Notes: a model not told the origin generated them from the letters alone. A stretch of DNA of 41,582 nt from CAZFDT01 sp964518335 (GCA_964518335.1 CAZFDT010000045.1:1-41582); one strand, 5' to 3'; shown: positions 1 through 8,091, counted from the first letter of the stretch. Program-made: numbers and translations.

Positions 1-39
1 CCCCGGCGCCCCCGGCGCCCCCGGCGCCCCCAGCCCCCC
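1..39. repeat. C-rich 9-nt tandem repeat at window edge
   Basis: Three copies of a 9-nt unit (CCCCCGGCG) run into a C6 tract. The minus strand therefore carries five G-runs of 4 to 6 separated by 2 to 4 nt, a pattern able to form a G-quadruplex. In one frame the unit reads Pro-Gly-Ala, so it could be the tail of a gene cut by the window edge, but nothing else supports coding. Confidence 0.6.
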
Positions 40-61
40 GGGAATCGGGCATCGCGCATCG

Positions 62-128
62 CATCCGCACTTCATCCGCACTTGTGGCCCCGCTCGGTGT
101 CGCCAAAGCATCCGCACATCATCCGCAC
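62..128. repeat. Four copies of CATCCGCAC in two tandem pairs
   Basis: The 9-mer CATCCGCAC lies at 62, 73, 109 and 120. Each pair is spaced exactly 11 nt and the two pairs are 47 nt apart. It looks like a small local duplication in non-coding DNA; no function is apparent. Confidence 0.55.
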
Positions 129-511
129 GACCCTAACAGCCGCCCCGGTCTGCCGCCGCACCCGTTCACTTGCCAAAGAACGCACCGGCCCCGGCGTCGT
201 CGCCGGAACCGATCATAATCCGAACATTGTACCGCGCCGCCGCCGCCGTTCAAGCCCGCCTCAACGCCGACTTTCACGGGGTCAGCCGCGCCTCCGCCGT
301 CTCTGGATCCCCGCCTCCGCGAGAATGACGGCCGATGCCCGCCCCGCGGCCTGGGCTTACCCGAGACCCTCCGCCACCCCGGCAGACCCCGAAAGGACGC
401 CCAAAAATCGTCCAAACAATGAACTCATGCCCTTTTCTGGCCCCAACAGCAGCCACCTTCCCCGCCCCCAGCATCATCACGGAAGTCCGCGCTTGGCAGA
501 GCGCTAAAGAT
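129..511. other. Non-coding stretch before the first gene
   Basis: Apart from the REP-like element at 301-330 I see no supportable gene, RNA or promoter here. Open frames in this stretch have the arginine/proline-rich composition of chance frames in GC-rich DNA. Confidence 0.5.
301..330. repeat. REP-like dispersed repeat, probable
   Basis: Read on the minus strand, the segment CGTCATTCTCGCGGAGGCGG and its continuation GGATCCAGAG resembles the widely dispersed intergenic element seen in many bacteria as GTCATTCCCGCG-AAAGCGGGAATCC. It has the same small GC stem. The assignment rests on remembered resemblance and only one copy is visible here. Confidence 0.4.
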
Positions 512-1042
512 TCATGGCGAGGGGCCGCCACGCATCACGAACCGCACCGGGTTGTCGGGATCGGGTTTATGACTGGTGCCGTCACGAACGAAGCGCTCGG
601 CGAAGTAGAACGTCGCATAACCCTCCAGTCGCTTTGCCCCGTCCATCGTATGGTTCCACCCATGGCCGGGGAGCCGGATCTCACCGACCTTCAGGGAGAA
701 TCCTGCCGCATCGTGAAACTCAAAGCGACCGTTCGTGTCGGTCGTCCTGGTGTGATTCTCATGAGCCCAGGCACTCGACCAGAATACGCCCGGCCAGTTC
801 GGCCGAATGACTTCAAAGGTCACTTGGGCATCTGGCAAGGAGCGATTCTCGCGATCGACGACAATGCCGTAGATATCCACCGGCCGGTTCTCACGCGCTG
901 TCGTTCGTACTGACATCCATGTTAACACGTCCAGAAGTCGCAGGGCGTACGGACTCATCAAGCACCCCGCAATCAGTGCAAGCACGACGAGGGGGCCGCA
1001 GCCTACGCGCAGGAATCGCTTACGTGGAGAATGCATTTTCAT
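512..1042 (-). CDS. Membrane-anchored or exported protein with carboxypeptidase-regulatory-like beta domain
   Basis: A 176-residue protein. It has a basic N-terminus and a hydrophobic segment at about residues 13-35 (VVLALIAGCLMSPYALRLL), which could be a signal peptide (a Cys lies in it) or a membrane anchor. The rest looks like one immunoglobulin-like beta sandwich of the CarboxypepD-regulatory type: it opens with VDIYGIVVDRENRSLPDAQV and has the typical TDTNGRFEF turn. Such domains usually support adhesion or cell-surface roles, but none can be assigned here. I chose the ATG at 1042; a GTG 24 nt upstream is also in frame, and neither has a clear Shine-Dalgarno. It stands alone, divergent from the next gene by 482 nt. 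Confidence 0.6.
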   Translation of the reverse strand: MKMHSPRKRFLRVGCGPLVVLALIAGCLMSPYALRLLDVLTWMSVRTTARENRPVDIYGIVVDRENRSLPDAQVTFEVIRPNWPGVFWSSAWAHENHTRTTDTNGRFEFHDAAGFSLKVGEIRLPGHGWNHTMDGAKRLEGYATFYFAERFVRDGTSHKPDPDNPVRFVMRGGPSP

Positions 1043-1524
1043 GTCACAGGATATCAGTGTAAACACGCTGCCAGTATTCGAAGTGGCTTAGCAGAGTCTT
1101 GTTGAACTGGCCGCTGTCGTCGTGGGCCCCTTGTCCAAATCCAAACTGATCCAGGGTATCGAAACAGGGTCACACCCCGAAAACGGGTTCACTGCAGCGG
1201 CGCGATGGGGTGGCGGCGGGCACGGCCAGGGGCGACGCATGGGGGGTACTCCCGGCGGGGACGATGCGGGGGCATTGTACCCACGGCCGCGGCGCGGCGG
1301 GGTCCGGGGCGGGGCGCAGCATGGCAAGCGCATGTCGGATCGATGGGCAGTCGATCCGCGTTTGCCGCTTGGTGTGACCCGCGTGGGCGTCGCGTCGGGC
1401 AGGGTCGCGGGACGCGGTGCGTTTGGGGTCGTGGCGGTCGTCCGGCACGTGCGTTTGCCCTGCATTTAGCGGCAGGATCCGTCTCCGCCCGCCATGCGCC
1501 TCCGCCAGCGGGTATGCTGTGGCC
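1043..1524. other. Intergenic region between divergent genes
   Basis: About 480 nt with no supportable gene. It should hold the promoters of both flanking genes, but I could not identify convincing -35/-10 pairs. One copy of the 11-mer CGCTGCAGTGA lies here on the minus strand (1189-1199). Confidence 0.5.
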
Positions 1525-2037
1525 ATGGACGCCAACGCCGATGGCGAACGGGTGATCTGGTCGGGCACGCCCTCGCAGGTGGTCAACCTGGGGGTGTACC
1601 TGCTGGGCGGGGTGATCGCGGCGATCCTGCTGGGGTCCTGGGTCTGGATGAGCCGGGCCGAGTGGGTCCATGGGGCGATGCACTGGGCGTTTGTGGCGCC
1701 GCTGCTGCTGGTGCTGCTGTGGCTGGCGTACCAGTGGGTGCGGGTGAAGACGACGCGTTACGAGTTGACCACGCAGCGCTTGCGCCTGCGACAGGGCATT
1801 TTGGCCAAGACCACCGAGGAACTCGAGCTTTACCGCGTGCGCGACTGGACGCTGGCCGAGCCGCTGCTGTATCGCATCCTGCGGTTGGGCACGATCACGC
1901 TCATCACCACCGATCAGACGACGCCGACGATCACGCTGCCGGCGCTGCCTCACGCCCACGAGGTGCGCGAGCAACTGCGCGAGAACGTCGAGATCATGCG
2001 CACGAAGAAGAAGGTGCGCGAGATCGACTTCGAGTGA
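1525..2037 (+). CDS. PH-domain (bPH2/YdbS-like) membrane protein
   Basis: A 170-residue protein with two hydrophobic segments (about residues 19-38 and 49-66) followed by a bacterial PH-like domain. The domain shows the family pattern YELTTQRLRLRQGIL, then a strand-rich stretch with LELYRVRDWTL and LGTITLITTD. This family sits in the cytoplasmic membrane and its exact function is poorly known. The start is ATG 1525, giving an MDANADGERV N-terminus; the same frame is open further upstream but that extension has chance-like composition. It converges on the nucleotidyltransferase gene with only 5 nt between stop codons. A second PH-domain protein lies at 38831-39460. Confidence 0.75.
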   Translation: MDANADGERVIWSGTPSQVVNLGVYLLGGVIAAILLGSWVWMSRAEWVHGAMHWAFVAPLLLVLLWLAYQWVRVKTTRYELTTQRLRLRQGILAKTTEELELYRVRDWTLAEPLLYRILRLGTITLITTDQTTPTITLPALPHAHEVREQLRENVEIMRTKKKVREIDFE

Positions 2038-2042
2038 TCGTT

Positions 2043-2498
2043 TCACGCCTCGGGCAGACGGTTCAAATCGACAAGGTCCTTGTCCCGGCCACTGGCCTGC
2101 TTGTTGCGGCGCAGATCCTGGAGCGAGATGAATCGCACGTCCACGCCATCGATCATCGTGTTGACTGCTCTCGACCAGCATTCGGGCCACTCCACGCCGT
2201 CAATCGTCGTCACGATTTCAATACGAAGAGGTTCGTGGCCCATGCGGATAATCTGTCGCGGCATGGTGAACAGCCGTTCTTCGACATCGTCAGGATCGAA
2301 ACCAAAGTCGACCATCGCCTCAGTGATATTGCGGGCATTGGCGGGTGTGGCGGCGATCCAGACATCGAAGTCGCCGGTGGTGCGGACGTAGCCGTGGTAG
2401 TTGACGGCGTATCCTCCGACCAGCATGTACTCAACGTGCCGGGCGTTCAAGCACTTCAAGAACGCGCGGAATTCGATCGGCAAACGGATCGTAGCCAT
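2043..2498 (-). CDS. Nucleotidyltransferase (DUF6036/AbiEii-like family)
   Basis: A 151-residue protein with a pol-beta-type nucleotidyltransferase core. The motif LVGGYAVNYHG (about 27-37) is followed by TTGDFDVWI, giving Gly28-Gly29 and the metal-binding pair Asp43/Asp45. A short helical C-terminus ends in LQDLRRNK...GRDKDLVDL, a feature of the DUF6036/AbiEii-like group, in which Lys and Asp in that last motif are conserved. Such proteins transfer nucleotides to unknown targets, and related ones act as toxins. The start MATIRLPIEF is inside the upstream small gene (68-nt overlap), suggesting translational coupling. The extended frame upstream of this ATG lacks family features. Confidence 0.75.
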   Translation of the reverse strand: MATIRLPIEFRAFLKCLNARHVEYMLVGGYAVNYHGYVRTTGDFDVWIAATPANARNITEAMVDFGFDPDDVEERLFTMPRQIIRMGHEPLRIEIVTTIDGVEWPECWSRAVNTMIDGVDVRFISLQDLRRNKQASGRDKDLVDLNRLPEA

Positions 2499-2646
2499 AG
2501 GCGTAGTATCGCAGGAATTCCAGGGCCCGCAGCCGCTCATCCGGTGTCTGAGCGTGCCAATAAAGATGCTCGTGGTTGGCGCGGTCCATATCAACCACGC
2601 TCAATGCCGAGCGATCCAGCCGGTACCCGTTGAAATACTCATCCAT
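2431..2646 (-). CDS. Small partner protein of the nucleotidyltransferase
   Basis: A 71-residue, mostly helical acidic protein. The pattern ALSVVDMDRANHEHLYWHAQ, then ALEFLRYYAYGYDP and RIPRVLEVLER, matches from memory a small conserved protein commonly encoded directly upstream of nucleotidyltransferases like the one at 2043-2498. It overlaps that gene by 68 nt in a different frame, so the two are almost certainly co-translated. Its role is unknown; an antitoxin or partner role for the nucleotidyltransferase is an inference from gene order. Start ATG 2646 lies 27 nt after the mazG-like stop. Confidence 0.7.
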   Translation of the reverse strand: MDEYFNGYRLDRSALSVVDMDRANHEHLYWHAQTPDERLRALEFLRYYAYGYDPFADRIPRVLEVLERPAR

Positions 2647-2673
2647 CGCGGGATTGTAGCGCGCCCAGGGCCA

Positions 2674-2994
2674 TCACTTATGCCCCTTGGGCGGGTTGGC
2701 GCCGAAGTATTTGCGGCGGACGGCCTGCTCCAGATCGACGCCGTTGATGTTGGCCAGGGTGGTGAGCCAGGCGAGCACGTCGGCGAACTCACCTTCGAGA
2801 TCTTCGGGGGTTGAGCCGCCGGAGGTGTGCGGGGCTTCGCCGCGGACCTTGTGCAGGGTGGTCGCCAGTTCGCCGACCTCCTCGATGAACCACATGAAAG
2901 TGGCGGGCGTGCCGCGCTTCGAGTCGGTGGCGAAGTAGCGGTCGCGGATGTGCTGCTGGAACGAGGCGAAGGTGAGCGGTGCGTCGGGCGTCAT
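2674..2994 (-). CDS. MazG-like nucleotide pyrophosphohydrolase
   Basis: A 106-residue all-alpha NTP pyrophosphohydrolase of the MazG superfamily. The metal-binding motifs are present: EExxE at Glu38, Glu39 and Glu42 (FIEEVGE) and ExxD at Glu69 and Asp72 (EFADVLAW). It is the short single-domain form, not the two-domain E. coli MazG. The family hydrolyses NTPs or dNTPs to monophosphate and pyrophosphate, often for house-cleaning. The start at MTPDAPLTF gives the family-typical N-terminus; longer in-frame extensions run into the permease gene and are chance. It is 17 nt downstream of the permease gene and probably co-transcribed with it. Confidence 0.85.
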   Translation of the reverse strand: MTPDAPLTFASFQQHIRDRYFATDSKRGTPATFMWFIEEVGELATTLHKVRGEAPHTSGGSTPEDLEGEFADVLAWLTTLANINGVDLEQAVRRKYFGANPPKGHK

Positions 2995-3011
2995 GGCCCA
3001 GATGATACCCG

Positions 3012-4253
3012 TCACCCAGCCGGTCGGGCGCGATAGCCCAGGGCTTCGACGGCGCGGATGGCGGCGGCGGTGTCCAACTCGTCGCCCGACACCGTGGCCC
3101 TGCCGCTGGCGAGCTCGACCGTCGCCCCCGTCACGCCCGGCTGCTGCCGCAGCGCCTGCGTCACCGCCGCCACGCAATGCGAGCAGGTCATCCCTTCCAC
3201 GTGCAGCGTCTGCGTCTGGCCCACGAGCGCGGTCTCCACTTTGGCGGCAGGCATGCGACGCGCGACCAGTGCAGCGACCATCACCGCCAACAGCGCCGCC
3301 GCCCACACGTGGTCGATGATACCCAGTCCGTGCTCGTGCTGATGCGAGACGGCCGGCATGAGTTGCCAGTTGAAGGCCGCAGTCAGCGCGTTCAGCGCCA
3401 GCCCCGCCGCCAGCGCCCCGACCATCGCCGTGGCGACATAGATGACGGTCGCCCGCGGGCCGATGACGCGCCAGTTGACGACGATCGTCGCGGCGTTGGT
3501 GACCGGGCCGGCGATGAGATAGACCAGTGCAGCGCCCGGCGACAGGCCCAGGTGCATGAGCCCCGCCGCCAGCGGAATCGCGCCGGCCGAGCACGTGTAC
3601 ATCGGCAGACCGATCACTAGCATGACCAGCATGGCCCAGATTCCGCTGCCCAGCCACGGCGCCAGCGCGCCCGGCTCGGCGACGGCGACGATCGCCGCCG
3701 CGATCGCCAGGCCGATCAGCAGCCGCCACGCCAGGTCGCCCGGCAACGTGACAAAACCGTATCGCAGCGCCCGCGTCCATGCCGGACCCTTAGGCGATTC
3801 GTCCGGCGGCGGTGTTGGCGTGACGACAGTCGCCTCGCGGTCCACCGCTTCGACCACCGCGCCGCCGACCAGTCCCGTGATCAGCGCCACCAGCGGCCGC
3901 GCCACGGCGAAGACCGGGCCGAGCAATCCATAGGTCGCCAGGATCGAGTCCACGCCGGTCTGTGGCGTCGAGAGCAGAAACGACGTCGTCGCCCCCCGGC
4001 TGGCGCCGCTCTGTCGCAACGTCGCCGCGACCGGGATGACCCCGCACGAACACAGCGGTAACGGGATGCCCAGCAGCGTGGCCTTGGTCACGGGCCACCC
4101 ACCGCGCCCGCCCAGATGCTGCTGCACCACGCGAGGCGAGATCCACACGGACAACGCGCCCGCCACGGCAAAGCCCAGCAGCAGGTAGGGCGACATCTCC
4201 GCCAGTGTCCACCAGAACGCCGTCAGTAATCGGATGAGCAGGTCCATCATCAA
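3012..4253 (-). CDS. SO_0444-family Cu/Zn efflux permease with C-terminal HMA domain
   Basis: A 413-residue polytopic membrane protein with about eight hydrophobic segments. It carries the permease-family motifs PLPLCSCGVIPVA, STPQTGVDS and PMYTCSAGAIPLAAGL, each with conserved Cys, Ser or Gln likely to contact substrate. After a His-containing loop (SHQHEHGLG) and a last membrane segment, a heavy-metal-associated domain begins at about residue 349 with the metal-binding motif GMTCSHC. Related permeases are predicted to export copper/zinc-type metals or organoarsenicals; the metal here is not determined. It is the first gene of a likely minus-strand transcript with the MazG and nucleotidyltransferase genes. 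The start MMMDLLIRL is the best hydrophobic N-terminus; any of three Met codons is possible. Confidence 0.8.
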   Translation of the reverse strand: MMMDLLIRLLTAFWWTLAEMSPYLLLGFAVAGALSVWISPRVVQQHLGGRGGWPVTKATLLGIPLPLCSCGVIPVAATLRQSGASRGATTSFLLSTPQTGVDSILATYGLLGPVFAVARPLVALITGLVGGAVVEAVDREATVVTPTPPPDESPKGPAWTRALRYGFVTLPGDLAWRLLIGLAIAAAIVAVAEPGALAPWLGSGIWAMLVMLVIGLPMYTCSAGAIPLAAGLMHLGLSPGAALVYLIAGPVTNAATIVVNWRVIGPRATVIYVATAMVGALAAGLALNALTAAFNWQLMPAVSHQHEHGLGIIDHVWAAALLAVMVAALVARRMPAAKVETALVGQTQTLHVEGMTCSHCVAAVTQALRQQPGVTGATVELASGRATVSGDELDTAAAIRAVEALGYRARPAG

Positions 4254-4456
4254 GCCCTATTCTACGGTCGTGGCGTCGGGTCCGGCCGCCGCGCCCGTCA
4301 CCCGTGCTAACTCGTGGCGACGCATGAAGATTCCTTCAGGCATGCTTTAGGGGTGTCTCATCCCGCCTGCGTAATGTGATCTTCCAGAGCGATCGAGACC
4401 GTCTCGACGCCAAGGGCGCGTGTATGGCTGCACGCCATCAGAAAGGAGCGGTCATC

Positions 4457-5233
4457 ATGTACGATTACGACACCATTCTTCCAGCGACACGGCGCAGGAA
4501 CCGCCTGGCCGCCTGGCTGGCGGGCGGGGCGATTCTACTGGGTGCGGGGCTCGTCGCCTCAGGCGAGGAGCCCTCGACGTGGGATCGTCTGAAGGATCGC
4601 GTGTCCGACACGCTTGGCATCGACGGATTCGATGTGAAGGTGATCGAAGGCCACGTGGTGAGCCTGGGCGACCACATCGTGCTCAGCGACGATCAGCGCA
4701 AGTCGCTGGGCGACTCGCCGCTGTTTGCGCGAGGGCCGATGGGGGTTCGCACCGACGGAGGCGACCTGTACCTGATTCTGTCGGGCAAGTTCCGCGAAGT
4801 TCAACTGCAGCGTTTTACGCTGACCGATGAGCAGCGGGACGCCCGCAAGGACCTGGATAGCGCCGCACAGAAGGTCCACGACGCCAAGGCGGAGACGGTG
4901 CAGCAGCAGGCTCAGGCCAAGCGTGAGTACGACGAGGCGCTGGCCCGCGCCAAGGCCGCCGACGCCGACATGGGCGATCGGGCCGTTGCGGTCGATGACG
5001 CGGCGGACCCCGACGCGCTGACGCGTGAGCAGAAACTGCGTGAGGCCATTGCCGAGGCGAGGGCGAAGATGAGCGGCGAGTATGAGACGCCGATCGATTC
5101 GCTCGGTGACGCCAAGCACGGGCATCGCGTGGCGGTGATCGGGCGCATCTACTCGGGCGGGGGCCTGCAGGCCATTCTCGTCGAGTCGATGCACGCCGAT
5201 CGTGACGACTCGACGCAGGCCCGCGCCGAGTGA
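4457..5233 (+). CDS. Membrane-anchored protein of unknown function
   Basis: A 258-residue protein I do not recognise. A strong Shine-Dalgarno (AAAGGAG, 4442-4448) places the start at ATG 4457. A basic stretch and a hydrophobic segment (about residues 16-36, AAWLAGGAILLGAGLVAS) form a signal peptide or anchor. A small mixed domain follows, with IEGHVVSLGDHIVLSDDQ. A charged Ala/Lys/Glu/Gln-rich coiled coil comes next (about 125-170), then a C-terminal segment with HRVAVIGRIYSGGGLQAILV that may be another small beta domain. It is monocistronic, divergent from the permease and convergent with purE. An envelope role is only inferred. Confidence 0.65.
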   Translation: MYDYDTILPATRRRNRLAAWLAGGAILLGAGLVASGEEPSTWDRLKDRVSDTLGIDGFDVKVIEGHVVSLGDHIVLSDDQRKSLGDSPLFARGPMGVRTDGGDLYLILSGKFREVQLQRFTLTDEQRDARKDLDSAAQKVHDAKAETVQQQAQAKREYDEALARAKAADADMGDRAVAVDDAADPDALTREQKLREAIAEARAKMSGEYETPIDSLGDAKHGHRVAVIGRIYSGGGLQAILVESMHADRDDSTQARAE

Positions 5234-5270
5234 GTGACGCGATTCGGTCAGGTTCACGGAGGAACAGGCC

Positions 5271-5301
5271 AAGCCGGCGGAACCCCGCGTTCCGCCGGCT
5301 T
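5271..5301. terminator. Perfect 12-bp hairpin between convergent genes
   Basis: The arms AAGCCGGCGGAA (5271-5282) and TTCCGCCGGCTT (5290-5301) pair perfectly around a 7-nt loop. It lies between the stop codons of the gene at 4457-5233 and purE, so it could end transcripts from both sides. There is no long T-tract, so efficiency is uncertain. Confidence 0.65.
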
Positions 5302-5313
5302 GCGTCGTGGCGG

Positions 5314-5805
5314 TCAGGCGGCGGGCGGTTCCTCGGGAATACTGTCGGTCTGCTTTTGGCGGTAGGCGATGAGGCGAGCTTCGAGCTGCGTGTCGGCCAG
5401 GGCGAGGATCGCCGCCGCCAGCAGCGCCGCGTTGACCGCGCCGTGGCTGCCCAGGCTCACGGTCGCCACCGGGATGCCCTTGGGCATGTTGACCGTCGAG
5501 AGCAGGGCATCGAGCCCGCCCATAAGCTTGCCCTCCATGGGCACGCCGATGACCGGCAGGTGCGTGCCGGCGGCCATCACGCCCGCCAGGTGCGCCGACA
5601 TGCCTGCCGCGGCGATGATGATCTTCAGCCCGCGCGCCTTGGCCGTGCTCACAAATGTGTGGGCCCGCTGCGGCGTGCGATGCGCCGAGCAGACCTTCAT
5701 TTCGTATGCGATGCCAAGCTCATCAAGGAGGGCTGCACACTGTCGCATGGTGGCTGCGTCGCTGGGGCTGCCCATGACGATACCGACGAGGGGGTTGCTG
5801 TTCAT
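5314..5805 (-). CDS. purE: N5-carboxyaminoimidazole ribonucleotide mutase
   Basis: A 163-residue class I PurE. It converts N5-CAIR to CAIR in purine synthesis in the cytoplasm. Family motifs are intact: VGIVMGSPSD near the N-terminus, the active-site SAHRTP (about residues 41-46), AAAGMSAHLAGV and GVPMEGKLMGG. Length and start (MNSNPLVGIV) are normal for the family. A C-terminal Pro/Glu tail is slightly extended. It lies 7 nt downstream of the ABC ATPase gene on the same strand. No purK is visible nearby. Confidence 0.95.
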   Translation of the reverse strand: MNSNPLVGIVMGSPSDAATMRQCAALLDELGIAYEMKVCSAHRTPQRAHTFVSTAKARGLKIIIAAAGMSAHLAGVMAAGTHLPVIGVPMEGKLMGGLDALLSTVNMPKGIPVATVSLGSHGAVNAALLAAAILALADTQLEARLIAYRQKQTDSIPEEPPAA

Positions 5806-5812
5806 GCGGGGA

Positions 5813-6688
5813 TCATATCAGGTCCAGCCACGTCTCCGGGAGCACCTCCAGCCAGTAGCGGCCGTGCAGGCGGCGGACGAAGACCTTGCAGCCGAACGTT
5901 GCAGTGAGCGACTCGGGCGTGATGACGTCGGCCGGTCGTCCCGCATGCGTGATCCGACCCGCACGCATCAGCATCACCCGCGAGGTGCGCGGCGACAGCT
6001 CCTCGACATGGTGCGTGATCATCAGCACCGTTACCGGCGGCGACTGGGGTTTGGCCAGCAGCATCTCGATGGTCGCCAGCACCTGTTCGCGCCCGCGCAG
6101 GTCCAGCCCGGCGGTCGGCTCATCGAGGATCAGCAGCTCCGGCGTCTGCACCAGCGCTCGCGCGATCAGGCATCGCCGCTTCTCGCCCGTGGAGAGCAAG
6201 CCGAACGGCTGCGCCTCGTGGCCACCGAGGCCGACGCGCTGCAGCAGGAACGCCGCGTGCTCGCGCTGCGCCGCGGTGGGGGGGTCGTAGAGCCCCACCG
6301 TGCCGAAATAGCCCGTGAGCGTCGCCTCCAGCGCTGAGAGCTCCGCATCGACCACCGCGCCGTAGTCGTGCCCGCCGCCCGCATCGACGCTGGGGTTGAC
6401 CACCGCGATGCGCCGCCGCAACTGCCGCACGTCGGTCTGCCCCATGACGCTGCCGAGCACGCGCACCTGGCCTTCCGCGGGGAACATGTGCCCGGTGATG
6501 ACGCGCGTGAGGCTGGTTTTCCCGCATCCGTTGGGCCCGAGGATGGCCGTGCAGCTTCCCGCCGGGATTGTGACCGACACGCTGTCGAGGATCGCCTTGC
6601 CCTGGCGCACGACGCGGACGCCGACGATCTCGACGGCTGGGGCAACGCGCTGGTGTTCGTGTTGGAAGGGGGTTTGGCGGCTGGGCAT
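5813..6688 (-). CDS. ABC transporter ATP-binding protein, orphan
   Basis: A 291-residue single nucleotide-binding domain. Walker A is GPNGCGKTS (about 51-59), the signature is LSTGEKRR rather than LSGGQ, Walker B is LLILDEPTAGLD, and the H-loop is ITHHVEE. The insert around LTGYFGTVGLYDPPT resembles the YlmA-like ATPase group. No permease or binding-protein gene is nearby, so substrate and even a transport role are open; soluble ABC-F-like roles seem less likely with one domain. Its start codon lies only 14 nt from the nearest in-frame ATG of the divergent peptidase gene, leaving little room for a promoter. Confidence 0.8.
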   Translation of the reverse strand: MPSRQTPFQHEHQRVAPAVEIVGVRVVRQGKAILDSVSVTIPAGSCTAILGPNGCGKTSLTRVITGHMFPAEGQVRVLGSVMGQTDVRQLRRRIAVVNPSVDAGGGHDYGAVVDAELSALEATLTGYFGTVGLYDPPTAAQREHAAFLLQRVGLGGHEAQPFGLLSTGEKRRCLIARALVQTPELLILDEPTAGLDLRGREQVLATIEMLLAKPQSPPVTVLMITHHVEELSPRTSRVMLMRAGRITHAGRPADVITPESLTATFGCKVFVRRLHGRYWLEVLPETWLDLI

Positions 6689-6711
6689 CGGCTTGCACTA
6701 CCATGGTAGCC

Positions 6712-7839
6712 ATGCCCAGCGATTCTGCTCGACATCTGCAATGGCTCAAGGAGTTGACCGGCCTGCCGACGGCGGCGGGGCAGGAGCAGCGCGTCATCGA
6801 CTGGGTGCAGCGCTGGGCGACGCGGCGGCGCGACATCGTCGTCACCGCCGATCGCTTCGGCAACCTGCTCCTGCACCGCCGCCGCGACAGTCGGCAGGGG
6901 CGGCCGCTCATCATCACCGCCCACATGGATCACCCGGCCTTCGTGGTGACCAAGGTGCGCGACGACCGCACGGTCGAAGCGGTGTTCCGCGGCGGCGTGC
7001 GCGACGAGTACTTCATCAGCGCGCCGGTCCTGCTGCACCACGACGCGCTGCGCCCGCGACACGGCCGCGTCGTGGCGATGGTCAAGGTCGAGAACGTCAA
7101 GGACGCGACGGTGCAGGACGGCTCGCCCAGCGTGACGATCGAGTTCGAGAAGCCCGGCGCCGCGGCGCTCAGTGACGTCGTGACGTGGGACGTGGGCCAG
7201 CCGCGCGTTCGCGGCGGTCGGCTTCGGGCGCCGGCGTGCGACGACCTGGCGGGGGTGGCGGCGGCGCTGTCGGCGCTGGAGGCCATTTATCGCAAGCGCG
7301 TGCGCACGCCGGTGAGTGTGCTGTTGACTCGGGCGGAGGAGGTGGGTTTTGTCGGGGCGATCGCCGCGTGCAAGAGCAGGCTGATTCCCAGGAGTGCACG
7401 GCTGCTGTGCCTGGAGAACAGCAAGAGCTTTGCCGAGTCGCCCATCGGCGGCGGGCCGATCGTCCGCGTGGGCGATCGCACCAGCACGTTCGATCCCGAG
7501 CTGACGTACCAGGTCGCCGCGATCGCCCAGAATATCGCTGCAGTGGACCGACGCTTCCTCTGGCAGCGCCGGCTCATGCCCGGCGGCACGTGCGAAGCCT
7601 CGGCCTTCGGCGCCTTCGGCTACACCGCCACCTGCCTGTGCCTGCCCCTGGGCAACTATCACAACATGAACGAGCAGACCCGCCGCATCGACGCGGAGAC
7701 CATCGCGACCGGCGACTATCTGGGCCTCGTGCGTCTGCTCGTCGAAGTCGCCGCCACGATCGACGCGCCCGATCGCGCGCCGACGCTGCGGCAGCGTCTG
7801 ACGCAACGCTTCGAGCGGCAGCGCTGGCTCCTGCGGTAG
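6712..7839 (+). CDS. M42-like metallopeptidase (glutamyl aminopeptidase family)
   Basis: A 375-residue cytosolic peptidase of the M42/M20 clan. Expected metal and catalytic positions are visible: His in ITAHMDH (about 71), Asp in ACDDLAG, the Glu pair in TRAEEVGF, an acidic position in CLENSKS (Glu where M42 enzymes usually carry Asp), and His in GNYHNMNE near the C-terminus. M42 enzymes trim N-terminal residues from peptides. I chose the ATG at 6712; another at 6703 sits in a palindrome, CTACCATGGTAG. Neither has a Shine-Dalgarno, so a leaderless or very short leader transcript is plausible. Confidence 0.8.
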   Translation: MPSDSARHLQWLKELTGLPTAAGQEQRVIDWVQRWATRRRDIVVTADRFGNLLLHRRRDSRQGRPLIITAHMDHPAFVVTKVRDDRTVEAVFRGGVRDEYFISAPVLLHHDALRPRHGRVVAMVKVENVKDATVQDGSPSVTIEFEKPGAAALSDVVTWDVGQPRVRGGRLRAPACDDLAGVAAALSALEAIYRKRVRTPVSVLLTRAEEVGFVGAIAACKSRLIPRSARLLCLENSKSFAESPIGGGPIVRVGDRTSTFDPELTYQVAAIAQNIAAVDRRFLWQRRLMPGGTCEASAFGAFGYTATCLCLPLGNYHNMNEQTRRIDAETIATGDYLGLVRLLVEVAATIDAPDRAPTLRQRLTQRFERQRWLLR

Positions 7840-8091
7840 CGCAGCACCTGCGCGGCCATAGGCGCGACTTTGCGCGGTCATCGTGCCCGTCGCCCTGCGC
7901 TTCTTCTGGCCAACCCCTTGTCGTGGTTTTTTCGCTGTGATTGTAAGTCGCGTATTTAGCTAGGCTTGCGCCTCCGCCCTCGCGCCCGCCCGCCGCATCT
8001 TCCCGACGCTGGCACGCATGGCATCCCCCTTGTTTTCAACCCGCATGGATCGCGTGCGCTTGTGCAACAGCGCTCGCCAGGAGTCGGCATC
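7840..8091. other. Intergenic region ahead of the flagellar block
   Basis: About 250 nt that should contain the promoter of the flagellar block. A loose sigma-70-like pair (TTGTCG near 7919, 17 nt, TTGTAA) is the best I see and is weak. A TGGCACGCATGGCATC string at about 8010 recalls a sigma-54 site, but its GC element is two bases too close. Confidence 0.3.

Noticed and set aside
1189..2190. A 333-residue minus-strand frame across the PH-domain gene
   Set aside because: It is His/Gln/Arg/Pro-rich, opposite a clear membrane-domain gene, with no motif.
8010..8025. Sigma-54-like TGGCACGCATGGCATC ahead of the flagellar block
   Set aside because: The GC element is two bases too close to the GG element for a sigma-54 promoter.
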